In this document: piece by piece, positions 36,611 to 46,627 of the stretch
Layout: each line of letters starts with the position of its first letter
Position numbering within the stretch: the first letter of the stretch is position 1
Assembly (NCBI GenBank): GCA_041861885.1
Contig: JBGVUE010000001.1
Location: 1 to 64,000 of the forward strand
Direction of reading: 5' to 3'
Length of the DNA stretch: 64,000 bases
Source of the DNA: Haloimpatiens sp. FM7315
GTDB lineage: Bacteria > Bacillota > Clostridia > Clostridiales > Clostridiaceae
Made by a program: the position numbers and the translations under genes
Notes under the pieces: generated by a model
Databases searched by the model: none
What the model saw: only the letters and a program-made list of their open reading frames with translations
What the model was told of the DNA's origin: nothing

Positions 36611-36726
36611 TTATAATTGTAGAATTTAATCTTAAACTCAAATTCACTGACTTTATGATTTATCATCATCATCTCTGTTTAATTTTCAAAGACCAATTTA
36701 TCTCGCCGCCCTTAAGCGACTTAATC

Positions 36727-36755
36727 AGTTTAGCATTTTTTAAAAACTTTGTCAA
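36727..36755 (-). promoter_or_regulatory. Promoter of rRNA operon 2
   Basis: On the minus strand TTGACA (36750-36755) and TAAACT (36727-36732) with a 17-bp spacer, about 116 bp before 16S, within DNA shared with the window start. An AT-rich stretch upstream (36756-36830) could serve as an UP element and may hold a second, distal promoter. Confidence 0.85.
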
Positions 36756-37357
36756 GATTTTTTTATTTTATCTTTAAAACAAGTTTTTAAATTTATTTTG
36801 TCGCCCATCAGCGACGTGTTTTATAATATCATATTTTACTTACTTGTATACTTAATTTTCATCGAAATAAAGAAATTATCTTCAATTTCCTTTATATTAT
36901 ATCCTTTTGTTTTCATTTTAATACATTGATACGTCAGGTTGCGTATACTATAATAATTCAATTATGTCTATTAATTTACACGTTTTTAAGAGAAATAAGG
37001 GCATATAATAATAGCTATCTTATAGATTAATGTTACATTCACAATTATCTAAAACATAGCATGTGATTTTCTTAACCCCTATTTTAAAATTTTAAACAAG
37101 AATTTCTAAGCTCCTTCAAATAGCTTTTTCATAATACATATATTTTTTAATACCTTCTTCATTTAATCAAAGCTTGTGCTTCTTTGAAGAAATTATTGTA
37201 AATGTATTTAATGTTTCTTATTGAAATAATGAAAAAACTTTAGAAGTTCTCATTGTCTGAGCGTAGCGAGTTATAAGAACTTCTTGAGTTTTGCACATTA
37301 TTGAAATTAGAAACTTTTATATATTTACACTTTTTCTGAATGAAGCTCAAGCTTTAT
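36731..37357. repeat. Second copy of the rRNA-upstream duplication
   Basis: Matches 1-652 nearly base for base, minus one 23-bp unit. No gene seen. The match ends inside the first palindrome of the tandem array. Confidence 0.9.
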
Positions 37358-38168
37358 TACTTACAGCTCTTGTTACTGAAGCGAAAGGTTTCTCGGCAAT
37401 ATATTATTTTCGAAGCTTTAGATAAGTCTATACATAATCAAAGCTTGTGCTTCTTTGAAGAAATCATTGTAAATGTATTTAATGTTTCTTATTGAAATAA
37501 TGAAAAAACTTTAGAAGTTCTCATTGTCTGAGCGTAGCGAGTTATGAGAACTTCTTGAGTTTTGCACATTATTGAAATTAGAAACTTTTATATATTTACA
37601 CTTTTTCTGAATGAAGCTCAAGCTTTATTACTTACAGCTCTTGTTACTGAAGCGAAAGGTTTCTCGGCAATATATTATTTTCGAAGCTTTAGATAAGTCT
37701 ATACATAATCAAAGCTTGTGCTTCTTTGAAGAAATTATTGTAAATATATTTAATGTTTCTTATTGAAATAATGAAAAAACTTTAGAAGTTCTCATTGTCT
37801 GAGCGTAGCGAGTTATGAGAACTTCTTGAGTTTTGCACATTATTGAAATTAGAAACTTTTATATATTTACACTTTTTCTGAATGAAGCTCAAGCTTTATT
37901 ACTTACAGCTCTTGTTACTGAAGCGAAAGGTTTCTCGGCAATATATTATTTTCGAAGCTTTAGATAAGTCTATACATAATCAAAGCTTGTGCTTCTTTGA
38001 AGAAATTATTGTAAATATATTTAATGTTTCTTATTGAAATAATGAAAAAACTTTAGAAGTTCTCATTGTCTGAGCGTAGCGAGTTATGAGAACTTCTTGA
38101 GTTTTGCACATTATTGAAATTAGAAACTTTTATATATTTACACTTTTTCTGAATGAAGCTCAAGCTTT
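37169..38168. repeat. Tandem array of four 187-bp palindromes with 271-bp period
   Basis: Family A palindromes lie at 37169-37355, 37440-37626, 37711-37897 and 37982-38168. Each of the three gaps is the same 84-bp spacer, which contains the right half of palindrome family B (compare 6455-6497). Copies differ by only a few bases, so amplification is recent. The array ends 9 bp from the stop of the GNAT gene. No coding frame; spacers and length rule out CRISPR. Confidence 0.9.
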
Positions 38169-38177
38169 ATTATTTCA

Positions 38178-39113
38178 TTATTTTGTTTTATAAAAAGTAA
38201 TATGGTCTCTCCATTTTCCATTTATAAATAAATAATTTTTATTTAAACCAAGTTCTTTAAATCCATTGTTTTTCAATACTCCTTGAGATCTTTTATTATC
38301 AATTAAAGTTGATGCCTCAATCCTATGAAGTCCAAGTTCTTCAAAAGAATACTTAATTACAAGCTTTAAAGCTTCAGTCATATACCCTTTTCCTTCTTGT
38401 TCTCCATCTATGGAATAACCAACAAAAGCGCTTTTAAACACTCCATAAACCACATTTGAAATCTTAATTATGCCTAAAAATTTATTTCCTTTGAATATCC
38501 CAAAATCGATTCCTGAACCATTTAAATAGTTTTTATATCGCTCAATTAAATTTTTTTTATGATGCTCTAAAGTATAAAATTCATCATCTCTCATAGGTTC
38601 AAAAGCCATTAAATGCTTTTTGTTCTTTAGGTAATAATTAAGCACCCTATCTGCATCTTCTGGTGTTAAAACTTTTAACTCTATAGTATCTCCCTTTAAT
38701 TTAAGTGGAACCCTTTTTGTGTTGCTTTCGTACACATCATAATCTATGCCAAATATAAACTTACTTAATTTATTTCCCTCTTTTATTTGGCTATCTTGAA
38801 GTATTCCTTCTAATTTAAAGCCTAAATCAATAAAAGCTTCTAATTCAACCTCTTCACTTACTATTACATCTAATTTATAAACTCCCATGTTTCTAAATAA
38901 TGAAACCATCATTAAACTTAGAGTATCTTTAAGCTGAATGAAGCCTTCTTTTCCGTATCGATAAAAATTAAGTTTAAAGGCACAAAACTGCTCTTCTCTA
39001 TCTAACTCCAATATAAAGATTCTTCCTACGGTTATTCCATCTTTGTCTTTTACAATATATTCTACTTTACTACCTTTTACTAACTCTAAAAAAACACTAG
39101 TTTTTTCATTCAT
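38178..39113 (-). CDS. Double GNAT-domain acetyltransferase
   Basis: 311 residues. The C-terminal half (about 140-311) is a RimJ/RimL-type GNAT: LKVLTPEDADRVLNYYL, the acetyl-CoA loop GYSIDGEQEGKGYMTEALKLV (Q/RxxGxG-like) and HRIEASTLIDNKRSQGVLKNNGF. The N-terminal half (about 15-125) looks like a degenerate GNAT fold (MVSLFRNMGVYKLDVIVSEEVELEAFIDLGF) without a clear CoA loop. The substrate could be an amino group of a protein or small molecule; I cannot tell which. The start overlaps the MFS stop in TAATG arrangement, so translation is coupled. Confidence 0.85.
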   Translation of the reverse strand: MNEKTSVFLELVKGSKVEYIVKDKDGITVGRIFILELDREEQFCAFKLNFYRYGKEGFIQLKDTLSLMMVSLFRNMGVYKLDVIVSEEVELEAFIDLGFKLEGILQDSQIKEGNKLSKFIFGIDYDVYESNTKRVPLKLKGDTIELKVLTPEDADRVLNYYLKNKKHLMAFEPMRDDEFYTLEHHKKNLIERYKNYLNGSGIDFGIFKGNKFLGIIKISNVVYGVFKSAFVGYSIDGEQEGKGYMTEALKLVIKYSFEELGLHRIEASTLIDNKRSQGVLKNNGFKELGLNKNYLFINGKWRDHITFYKTK

Positions 39114-40283
39114 TACTTCTCACTCCTACGCACTAAAATATGTTTGGTCTTCACATGTATTACGCTCATGAAGAGTATTGATATAAGTAGGCATAAAGGA
39201 ATTATGTAAAAGGCTGTTTCATATCCTATAGTATCATTTAACTTTCCTATCACAACATTCATTACCATATATATAGCTGTTGATACTGTAACAATAATTC
39301 CAGTTAAAAAAGATGTTTTTTCCTTAAACACCTTACTTACAGTTAAAATTGTGGTTGGATAAGTTATTGCAAAAAACGCTCCGGATACAGATACTAAATA
39401 AATGTATTTTCCTCCAAGTATCAACCCCGCTAAGTATAAAACACTAGCTATTAAAAGGGACTTAATTATAGTATTTACATATCCAAACTTTTCTACTACC
39501 AAACCACCTAAAAGTCGTCCTAAAGTTAGTGCTCCGAAAAATATAGCCAAAAGTTGCACTTTTAGCTTCGTTATATTTATATACGTTCTTAAGGTAATTA
39601 ACAAGCCAGCTTCCTGTTCCTCCTTCTGCACATACATAAAACCCCAAAGCTATTACATAATAAAATAGTAAAGACTTGTCTACTTCCTTACTTTCCTCGC
39701 TATTCACTTTATCTACTTTATGAATTGATGGAATTTTTACAAATATGAACACAAATAAAAGTGCCAAAAATAATATTGCAATAAATAAGTATAAATATCT
39801 CCAGCTCATTCCCTTATAAATTAAATCTCCACCTATTTTAGGTCCTATACTTGCGCCTAAACCATAACAAAAATGAGTTACATTCATTAAAATCGCCTGA
39901 AAGCTTAAAAGCAGCACAGGAATTAAGGTATTAACTGCAATACTAGTAAGTCCAAGTCCAACATTCATTAAAAACATAGCAATTAAAATTCCGTAAAAAA
40001 CATGTGTCTCGAAGAATATCCCTAAAGACATAATCATAAATATAAGCCCAAAGACCAAAACCTTTTTCTGGCCTATTTTTTCACATAAAAATCCCCCAAC
40101 AAAGGTTGAAACTACATAACCCAAAGAACCTATGAAAAGCATTATTCCAATACTTGTATCATTTACAGCAAATTCATTTTTAAAAACTGGGATTAAAATC
40201 CCCCTTAAATTTTCAGCTATGGCATTCATAATCATAAGTAGAAATATAAAGAAAATCATAACTATTGTTTTTTTGTTTTTCAT
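39113..40283 (-). CDS. Major facilitator superfamily transporter (frameshifted)
   Basis: About 390 residues with around twelve membrane helices. The N-terminal half has GYVVSTFVGGFLCEKIGQKKVLVFG, the loop 2-3 MFS signature. The C-terminal half has the matching GRLLGGLVVEKFGYVNTIIK. Between them the frame shifts at about 39547-39564 (AAAA or TTTT run; one base too many or two too few). The family resembles fucose/sugar-type or drug efflux MFS proteins; the substrate is not recognisable. SD-like AAAGGACGG precedes ATG. It is co-transcribed with the GNAT gene. Confidence 0.82.
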
Positions 40284-40573
40284 TTCATCCGTCCTTTCAA
40301 ATTTATACTAATTTTACACATATATTTATTCTATATTAAATTGAAACAAGGTTAAATGCTTTTTTTACTAAATATAAAAAACTTTAAAATCCTGTTGGCA
40401 TTTTATACACAATTTAATGGTAAAATAATATTATCAGAAAATAAATACTACCTTATTATGATTTTATATTATTTAATACAAAATTTCTTTTATTATACAC
40501 GTATATGATATATAATATTGTAAAGTAATTTTTGTATGGAAAAGTTGAACATTTAAGAATAGGAGTGAACTTA
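40284..40573. other. Divergent intergenic region between MFS and DUF4230-like genes
   Basis: AT-rich, with no frame or RNA seen. A plausible plus-strand -10 (TATAAT, about 40511) lies 63 bp before the TTG start of the next gene. Confidence 0.4.
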
Positions 40574-41242
40574 TTGAGAAAAAGAAGAACCTTAAAATTT
40601 AAATTATTTTCAATTGTTATACTGATTGCAATAATACTTGGTGTATATTTAGGTTATAGAATATTTAAAAATCCAGATGGTGAAAATAAAATATGGATCT
40701 TACCAAAAATCCATAGCTCTAAAAAAATACTAACTAAAGAAGTGATTATAAATTCTATAAAGGAAAAAAGTGAACTAATAACCCTTGAGGCTTCACTTAA
40801 AGAAAAAATAGTTTTAGACGACAGCTGGGGCAATTTTTCCTTATTTAAAAAAGTTCAAAATATAAATTTTTATGGAAATGGGGTTTACTGTGTAGATCTT
40901 TCAAAGGTACCCAAAGAAAACATTATAATCGACAATGATAACAAATCCCTAACCATAAAACTCTCAAAACCTTATGTAAAAAACATAACTATTGATGAAA
41001 GCAAAACAGAATATGAAACAATTCAAAAAGGTGTTCTTCGTTTTGGCGAAATTAATTTAGAACCATCAGAATATCAGATTATTTTAAGCGAAGCAAAGCT
41101 AAAAATGTTAAATGAAATGCGTAAAGTCGACACCTACAATGAGGCTTATAAAACTTCTAAAAAAGTCCTAAGTTCTTTACTAAATAATTTAGTTACAAAA
41201 TCCACTAATAGCAGTTATAAAATCAATATAGAGTTTCAATAA
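40574..41242 (+). CDS. Membrane-anchored DUF4230-like protein
   Basis: 222 residues from the TTG at 40574, chosen because AGGAGTG lies 8 nt upstream; the longer frame from 40532 has no SD. An N-terminal helix (LFSIVILIAIILGVYLGYRI, about 10-30) anchors a mostly polar extracellular domain. The layout, with ITLEASLKEKIVLDDSW, YGNGVYCVDLSKV and LSKPYVKNITIDESKT, fits the DUF4230 family of unknown function. Transcribed alone, ended by a strong hairpin. Confidence 0.75.
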   Translation: MRKRRTLKFKLFSIVILIAIILGVYLGYRIFKNPDGENKIWILPKIHSSKKILTKEVIINSIKEKSELITLEASLKEKIVLDDSWGNFSLFKKVQNINFYGNGVYCVDLSKVPKENIIIDNDNKSLTIKLSKPYVKNITIDESKTEYETIQKGVLRFGEINLEPSEYQIILSEAKLKMLNEMRKVDTYNEAYKTSKKVLSSLLNNLVTKSTNSSYKINIEFQ

Positions 41243-41253
41243 AATCATAAATT

Positions 41254-41316
41254 CTAGTTATTATTCCATGTTATCTTAAACTTTAAATAACCATAGAATA
41301 ATAACTAGTTTTTTTA
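41254..41316. terminator. Bidirectional terminator between convergent genes
   Basis: A 17-bp stem with one mismatch (CTAGTTATTATTCCATG, 41254-41270, against 41292-41308) followed by eight T on the plus strand. It sits between the DUF4230-like gene and tcdA, which converge. Confidence 0.8.
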
Positions 41317-42035
41317 ATCTTCTTTTATTAAATCCTTTATAACTTCCCCTGCAATAATTAATCCTGCACAGGAAGGCACAAAAGATATGCTTGAGGGCAT
41401 TCTTCTATTTTCTAAACTATTTTCAATACCACACTCTTCTAATCTTAACTCTATTGGCTTTTCTTCTGAATATAAAACCTTAAGCCTTTTTACACCTCTA
41501 TCTTTTAATTCCTTTCTCATAACTTTAGCAAGAGGACAAACAGAGGTTTTAGTTATATCAGTTACTTTAAATTTTGTGGGATCTAATTTTTTACCTGTAC
41601 CCATAGAACTTATTATGTTGATGTCCTTATTATAGCACCATAAAGCTAGCTCTATTTTGGAGGTAACTGTATCTATAGCATCAACAACATAATCTATATC
41701 AGTTGGTATTAGCTCTTTTATATTATCTTTATTTATAAAAACCTTATGACAAATGACTTCACATTTAGGATTTATATCCTTGATCCTATCTCTCATAACC
41801 TGAACTTTTTCTTTTCCAACTGTAGATTGAAGGGCAATAATTTGCCTATTTATGTTTGTAATATCAACTACATCTTTATCAACTAAAATTATAGTTCCAA
41901 CTCCGGCTCTTGCCAAAGCTTCACATACAAAGCTTCCAACTCCACCTACTCCTAAAACCATAACTTTGCTTTTTTTAATTTTTCAACAGCCTTTTTGCCT
42001 ATTAAAAGCAATGTTCTCGAAAAAATATTATCCAA
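41314..42035 (-). CDS. tcdA: tRNA threonylcarbamoyladenosine dehydratase, ThiF/E1-like (frameshifted)
   Basis: ATP-dependent enzyme that cyclises t6A37 of tRNA to ct6A. The main part has the nucleotide-binding VLGVGGVGSFVCEALARAGVG, VDKDVVDITNINRQI, DAIDTVTSKIELA and the late CPLAKVMRKEL. The expected N-terminus (MDNIFSRTLLLIGKKAVEKL) is present upstream in another frame. It joins if the run at 41970-41976 is eight rather than seven. Start TTG 42035 with GAGGTG 7 nt upstream. Joined length about 240 residues, normal. Sulfur-carrier E1 relatives are the alternative. Confidence 0.88.
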
Positions 42036-42164
42036 ACAATGTCACCTCATTTTCCATAATGATTTTAAAAATATATATCTGCTCATAAAATAACTTCTTT
42101 GTTTATTACTAAAATTCAACTTAAATTTTAACATTATAAATGAACTTTAACAACTAAACTAGGC

Positions 42165-42212
42165 ATATAAATTGCAAAGCCTAGGGAAAACCCTAGACTT
42201 TGCAATTTATAT
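42165..42212 (-). terminator. Strong terminator after the small Cys-rich genes
   Basis: A 22-bp stem with one mismatch (core AAAGCCTAGGG / CCCTAGACTTT) and loop AAAA, 23 bp after the stop at 42236. Convergent with nothing; it ends the two-gene unit. Confidence 0.85.
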
Positions 42213-42235
42213 TATAATTAAAAACCACTTTGTTT

Positions 42236-42433
42236 TTAGCCTTGATCTAAGCTAGCTGCTATTTTATCATAAAGTCCTAATTCACACTTATGATCTTTGA
42301 AGTGGGAGCATTTAGCACAGCTTTGACTTTTTTCACTTCCAACACTTGAAACTAGTCCTTGTTCTTCTGACTCAAAAGATGAACAGTTACTAGCTACACT
42401 CATAAGTTCAAACATATTAGACATATTTTTCAT
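42236..42433 (-). CDS. Small Cys-rich protein, CxxC-x7-C family (copy 1)
   Basis: 65 residues, family not recognised. Four Cys: one in ASNCSSF and three in SCAKCSHFKDHKCELGLYDKI. It aligns over its whole length with the next upstream gene (NC-x2-aromatic, SSV, QSC-x2-C-x7-KC, then aromatic-D-x-I). The Cys spacing suggests metal or Fe-S binding. SD AAGGAGG before ATG. It is the second gene of a two-gene unit with a 37-bp gap. Confidence 0.75.
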   Translation of the reverse strand: MKNMSNMFELMSVASNCSSFESEEQGLVSSVGSEKSQSCAKCSHFKDHKCELGLYDKIAASLDQG

Positions 42434-42470
42434 CTCTATATCCTCCTTAAATTATACATATAATCCTTGC

Positions 42471-42656
42471 TTAATTTTTTCTTATATCTTCTTTTATGCT
42501 ATCAAATAATCTTTTGACGCATTTTCCCCTTACGTAATTGGCACAGTTATCACAGCTCTGTGCTAATTCCGTCACACTAGACATAAAACTTGAATTTCTT
42601 GATGTGTATCCAGGACAATTTTGGGCAATTCTTGCCTTCAATTCATTTGAAATCAT
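42471..42656 (-). CDS. Small Cys-rich protein, CxxC-x7-C family (copy 2)
   Basis: 61 residues, paralogue of the neighbouring 65-residue protein: AQNCPGY, then SCDNCANYVRGKCVKRLFDSI. Four Cys in the same places. The ATG is the only candidate start in frame, and its SD (AAGAGGT) is unusually close, so the true N-terminus is uncertain. Function unknown; likely a metal-binding or redox peptide. Confidence 0.7.
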   Translation of the reverse strand: MISNELKARIAQNCPGYTSRNSSFMSSVTELAQSCDNCANYVRGKCVKRLFDSIKEDIRKN

Positions 42657-42817
42657 ACCTCTTAGTGTAGTTAGACTTTATATCTACACCATTTCCTCCC
42701 TTCTTTACATGTTAAAGTTATAATAATCTACATTTCTTGTGAATTTGTCTAAAGATAACACTCTAAAACATATTATTTGTAATTTAATAGACTTTAATTC
42801 ATTAAAATTTTTTAAAA

Positions 42818-42852
42818 AAATAAGAATCAACCAAAAGGTCAATTCCTATTTT
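42818..42852 (-). terminator. Terminator after the M32 carboxypeptidase
   Basis: On the minus strand AATAGGAATTGACC pairs with GGTTGATTCTTATT through three G-U pairs, followed by seven T. About 75 bp after the stop. Confidence 0.7.
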
Positions 42853-42925
42853 TCACTTTATAAAATTTCAATTCATTTTCCATGAATAAAACTTGCTTTA
42901 CCAACTATTTTTTAATTTAAAAATC

Positions 42926-44437
42926 TTATAAATTATAGATATCTTTATATTTTTCGTTCAAATACTCTATAAAATATTTTGCAGTTAATTCTTCTCCGGT
43001 AACTTTTTTTATTAAATCTGCTGGTTTATATACTGAACCATATTTATGAATGTTTTCCTTTAACCACTGATGTATTATATCCAAATTTCCCTTTGAAATC
43101 TGGCTATTTAAATCTTTTATATCTTCTTTCATTTTATTTAAAAACTGAGCTCCATATAAATTACCTAGAGCATAGCTTGGAAAATACCCAAAATCTCCTC
43201 CTGCCCAGTGTATATCTTGAAGAATTCCCTCTGCATCATTTGTTGGCTCTACACCTAAATACTCTTTGTATTTGTTGTTCCATATTTTAGGTAAATCTTT
43301 AACTTCTATCTCTCCATTTATAAGCATTTTTTCTATTTCGTATCTTATTATTATATGAAGACTATATGTAAGTTCATCTGCTTCTGTCCTCACTAAAGAT
43401 GGTTCTACTAAATTTATAGCTTTAAAGAATTCATCAAAAGGTACATCTTTATACTCCTTAAATCTTTCCTTAAGTATAGGATAGAAATATACCCAAAATT
43501 CTTTGCTTCTTCCTAGGATGTTTTCATAAAATCTGGATTGAGATTCATGAACCCCCATAGAAACTCCAGTAGCAAGCAAAGTTCCTTTTAAATCATCTTC
43601 TATATCCTGCTCATAAATAGCATGTCCACCTTCATGTACATTGCTTAAAAGTCCACTTATAAAGTTATCCTTAAAATAATGAGTTGTAATTCTTACATCT
43701 TTATTTCCAAATTCAATTGTAAATGGATGTTCTGTTTCATCTACTCTTCCAGCTTCAAAGTCAAACCCCATCTTTTTAAGAACTTCCTTTGAAAATCTAT
43801 CTTGTCTTTCAATATCAATTTCTTTTGTTAGAAGTGTTTTATCTACTTTAACTGAACTATTTTTTATTTTGTTTAGAATGGCAATTATAGAATCTCTCAT
43901 TTCTTTAAATACAACATCTAATTTCTCTACAGTAATTCCAGGTTCAAATAAATCAAGTAAAGTGTCATATTTATTCTTATCATAACCTAAGTAAGAAATA
44001 AACTCTCTTTTATAATCCACTATTTTTTCAAGATAAGGTTTGAAGATATTAAAATCTTTTTTATCCTTGGCTTCCTGCCATGCATTTTCTGCTTTAGACG
44101 TAAGAATTGTGTATTCCTTATATCTATCCTCTGGAATCTTTTTAGTTTCATTATATTGTTTTTTTACATTCTCTACCATAGATTTAGTTACATCATCTAA
44201 ATCATTAAATTTAGAAAAATATTCTATATACTCTTTAATTTTTTCACTGGTTTGAAGTTTATAAAGTTCTCCTGATAAATAGCCTAAAACCTCACCTCTA
44301 TACTCCATACCCTTTTTAGGTGCACCAACTCTCATGTCCCAGTATAAAACACTAGAAGCACAGTTTAAATATTCTATTTTACTTAAGTATTCTTTAAATT
44401 CTTTTAGCTTTTCTTCAAATTCTTTATTCATGCTCAT
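42926..44437 (-). CDS. M32-family metallocarboxypeptidase (Taq type)
   Basis: Zinc carboxypeptidase that removes C-terminal residues from peptides, cytoplasmic. The 503 residues have the metal motif HEGGHAIYEQ (HExxH, about residue 268) and the downstream Glu in GVHESQSRFYENILGR. The family blocks DELTYSLHIIIRYEIEK and LQDIHWAGGDFGYFPSYALG are also present. The length is typical. The start at MSMNKEF has no clear SD; a strong GGGGGAGGTGAA lies about 55 nt further up, but the frame between them is closed. With three M42 aminopeptidases nearby it points to heavy peptide use. Confidence 0.94.
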   Translation of the reverse strand: MSMNKEFEEKLKEFKEYLSKIEYLNCASSVLYWDMRVGAPKKGMEYRGEVLGYLSGELYKLQTSEKIKEYIEYFSKFNDLDDVTKSMVENVKKQYNETKKIPEDRYKEYTILTSKAENAWQEAKDKKDFNIFKPYLEKIVDYKREFISYLGYDKNKYDTLLDLFEPGITVEKLDVVFKEMRDSIIAILNKIKNSSVKVDKTLLTKEIDIERQDRFSKEVLKKMGFDFEAGRVDETEHPFTIEFGNKDVRITTHYFKDNFISGLLSNVHEGGHAIYEQDIEDDLKGTLLATGVSMGVHESQSRFYENILGRSKEFWVYFYPILKERFKEYKDVPFDEFFKAINLVEPSLVRTEADELTYSLHIIIRYEIEKMLINGEIEVKDLPKIWNNKYKEYLGVEPTNDAEGILQDIHWAGGDFGYFPSYALGNLYGAQFLNKMKEDIKDLNSQISKGNLDIIHQWLKENIHKYGSVYKPADLIKKVTGEELTAKYFIEYLNEKYKDIYNL

Positions 44438-44508
44438 TTCATTGCCAAAACGTAAATTAACCTATACGATTATGACAACAATTCACCTCCCCCAATATAT
44501 TTTCTAAA

Positions 44509-44679
44509 TTATTCTTTACCATATTCTAACACTGATTCAGTTTCCCTACAATATCTAACAATTAAACATTCCCCTAAATTTCTTGGACATCTTCTGCAAA
44601 TGCAATTATTTGCATCTCCCTTACATTTACTGTTTAAATAATCAGGGCATTTACTACAATTTTTAGGTATAATATTCAT
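44509..44679 (-). CDS. Small protein with eight cysteines
   Basis: 56 residues: MNIIPKNCSKCPDYLNSKC, then NNCICRRCPRNLGECLIV and RYC. The first motif C-x2-C-x-D-Y-x3-K-C has the same spacing as the two Cys-rich proteins at 42236-42656. A GGAGG SD lies 8 nt before the ATG, which supports a real gene despite the size. It is upstream of the M32 gene on the same strand. Function unknown; the Cys content suggests metal or Fe-S binding. Confidence 0.7.
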   Translation of the reverse strand: MNIIPKNCSKCPDYLNSKCKGDANNCICRRCPRNLGECLIVRYCRETESVLEYGKE

Positions 44680-45024
44680 TATTTTGCCTCCACTACTAAA
44701 GTTCTTTAATTAACATCTAAACTAATATGAAAAATCATTATTCTATAAAGATATTAATTGATATTTGTTTATCAATTATAACATATAAAAAGCTCTTACA
44801 TTCATACTAAGTATTTTCATAATTTTATACTTAACCTTAATTTCTTTAATTTAAAGCTTTAAAACCTTCTTATTTTTTTAATAAAAATAATTTTTTTAAG
44901 ACTTATGTTAATTTTTTAAATTTATCAAGTATTTTTATGTATTCATTTACACGTTTTTTAGTTATAATTATATTATAACTATTATGAATATTTTTTATTG
45001 TTTATAAAATATAAGGAGGTTACT
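44680..45024. other. Divergent intergenic region, no gene seen
   Basis: 345 bp of very AT-rich DNA between the eight-Cys gene and the DUF1576 gene. A TATAAT-like box at about 44973 may serve the latter. Nothing else is supported. Confidence 0.4.
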
Positions 45025-46280
45025 ATGAAAACCGCTACTAAAAAGAATTTTTCAAAAACTTACTATATACTCCTGACGTACTATCTAAGCTTTCTCATCT
45101 TTGCCTTTATAATAGACACTCCAAGCAATATTTTTAAAGGAATGAAAAACATAATTCTTGAACCGGACATACTAATAACTGATTATATCGCCATTGGAGG
45201 TATTGGTGCCACTTTTGTTAATTCTGCATTACTATCTATAATCATTATTTGTATTTTAATATTTATTGGCATTAAGCCTAATGGTTCTACTTTAGCAGCC
45301 TTATTAACTACTACTGGATTCGGGTTTTTGGGAAAAACATCTTAAATGTTTGGCCTATTTTCTTTGGAGTTTGGCTTTACTCAAAGTATCAAAAAGAACC
45401 TTTCTTTAACTATATTCTTATAGCTATTTTTGGTACAACACTTTCACCTACTGTAGTTCAATTTAAAAGTTATGGAGTTTTTACCAACCTATTTGCTTTA
45501 TCTTGTGGGATTATAATAAGCATTTCTATGGGATTTATACTACCACCTATTGCATCCTATTGCATGAAGCTTCACCAGGGTTATAATCTTTATAACACAG
45601 GTTTAGCTGCTGGACTTTTAAGCACAGTATTAATGTCTATATTAAGAGCTGTTGGAATTAATTTTCCGAGTAGGCTTTTTTGGTCAAAGGGAAACAATAA
45701 TTTATTTTTAGGATTGCTTTTATTTATGTTTTTATCTATGATAATATTAGGGTATTTTTTAGATAAAAAAGCCTTCAAAAAATTGCCAATGCTTTTTAAA
45801 GAATCTGGTGTTTTAATTTCAGATTTTTATATTGTTTACGGCTCAGGAGTGACTTTCATAAATATGGGTATACTTGGTATTGTATACACATGTTATATAC
45901 TTATAATAGGTGGTGACTTAAACGGCCCTACCCTAGGTGGACTTTTCACTGTAGTTGGTTTCGGAGGCTTTGGAAAACACATAAAAAATACACTTCCAAT
46001 AGTTATAGGAACTGCTCTTTGTTCACTGCTTAATATATGGCCTATTAATTCTCCTTCTATGATTTTAGCTGCCTTGTTCAGTACAACTCTAGCACCTATT
46101 TCTGGACATTTTGGATGGATTTTTGGCTTGATTTCGGGATTTTTACATGTGTGTATTGCTATGAATGTAGCATATTTACATGGTGGCTTAAACTTGTACA
46201 ACAACGGTTTTGCAGGAGGAATAGTAGCTATGTTTCTTGTTCCATTAATAATAGAATTTAGAAAGGATGTATTGAGTTGA
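45025..46280 (+). CDS. DUF1576-family polytopic membrane protein (frameshifted)
   Basis: About 419 residues with some twelve hydrophobic helices and an internal repeat: DYIAIGGIGATFVNSALLSI with GSTLAALLTTTGFGFLGK in the first half, and DFYIVYGSGVTFINMGILGI with GPTLGGLFTVVGFGGFGKH in the second. Gly-rich re-entrant loops suggest a transporter; the substrate is unknown. Start ATG 45025 follows AAGGAGG. The frame breaks after GFGFLGK near 45335-45339, where five A need to be six (GKNILNVWPIFFG). The next gene overlaps its stop. Confidence 0.85.
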
Positions 46281-46621
46281 TAAAGCATACTCATGAAAAA
46301 AACGTAAAAATAATAACGGAACTTATGAATTTTTGTTATAAACATGGAGGAACAAATTTTCATATAGACTTAAGTACAGAAGATAAAAAAATATGCATAT
46401 GCATAGAATCAGAAATTTATGATTTAAAGGATGAAACACTAGAATCCTCCAAGAATTTATTGAATTGCCCAAGATGTCACGAAGTTGAACAGTATTATTG
46501 GAATTTAACAGGAAATGATATATCCGATAATGAATTGTCTTTAGTTGGCATGATGATAGATAAAGCTGAAATAAACTATGACAACAAAACACTTAAGATA
46601 TTAGTTATTAGAGAAGAATAA
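46277..46621 (+). CDS. Hypothetical 114-residue protein coupled to DUF1576
   Basis: Starts at TTG overlapping the TGA of the membrane protein gene (TTGA), with AAAGGATG about 9 nt upstream, so it is translationally coupled. A soluble, acidic protein with Cys in NFCYKHGG, KICICIES and LNCPRCHEVEQYYW. I do not recognise a family. It may be a cytoplasmic partner of the DUF1576 transporter-like protein. Confidence 0.75.
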   Translation: MIKHTHEKNVKIITELMNFCYKHGGTNFHIDLSTEDKKICICIESEIYDLKDETLESSKNLLNCPRCHEVEQYYWNLTGNDISDNELSLVGMMIDKAEINYDNKTLKILVIREE

Positions 46622-46627
46622 CTAAAT

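Noticed and set aside
37169..38168. Tandem array considered as a CRISPR
   Set aside because: The repeats are 187-bp palindromes and the spacers are identical 84-bp sequences; no cas genes are near.
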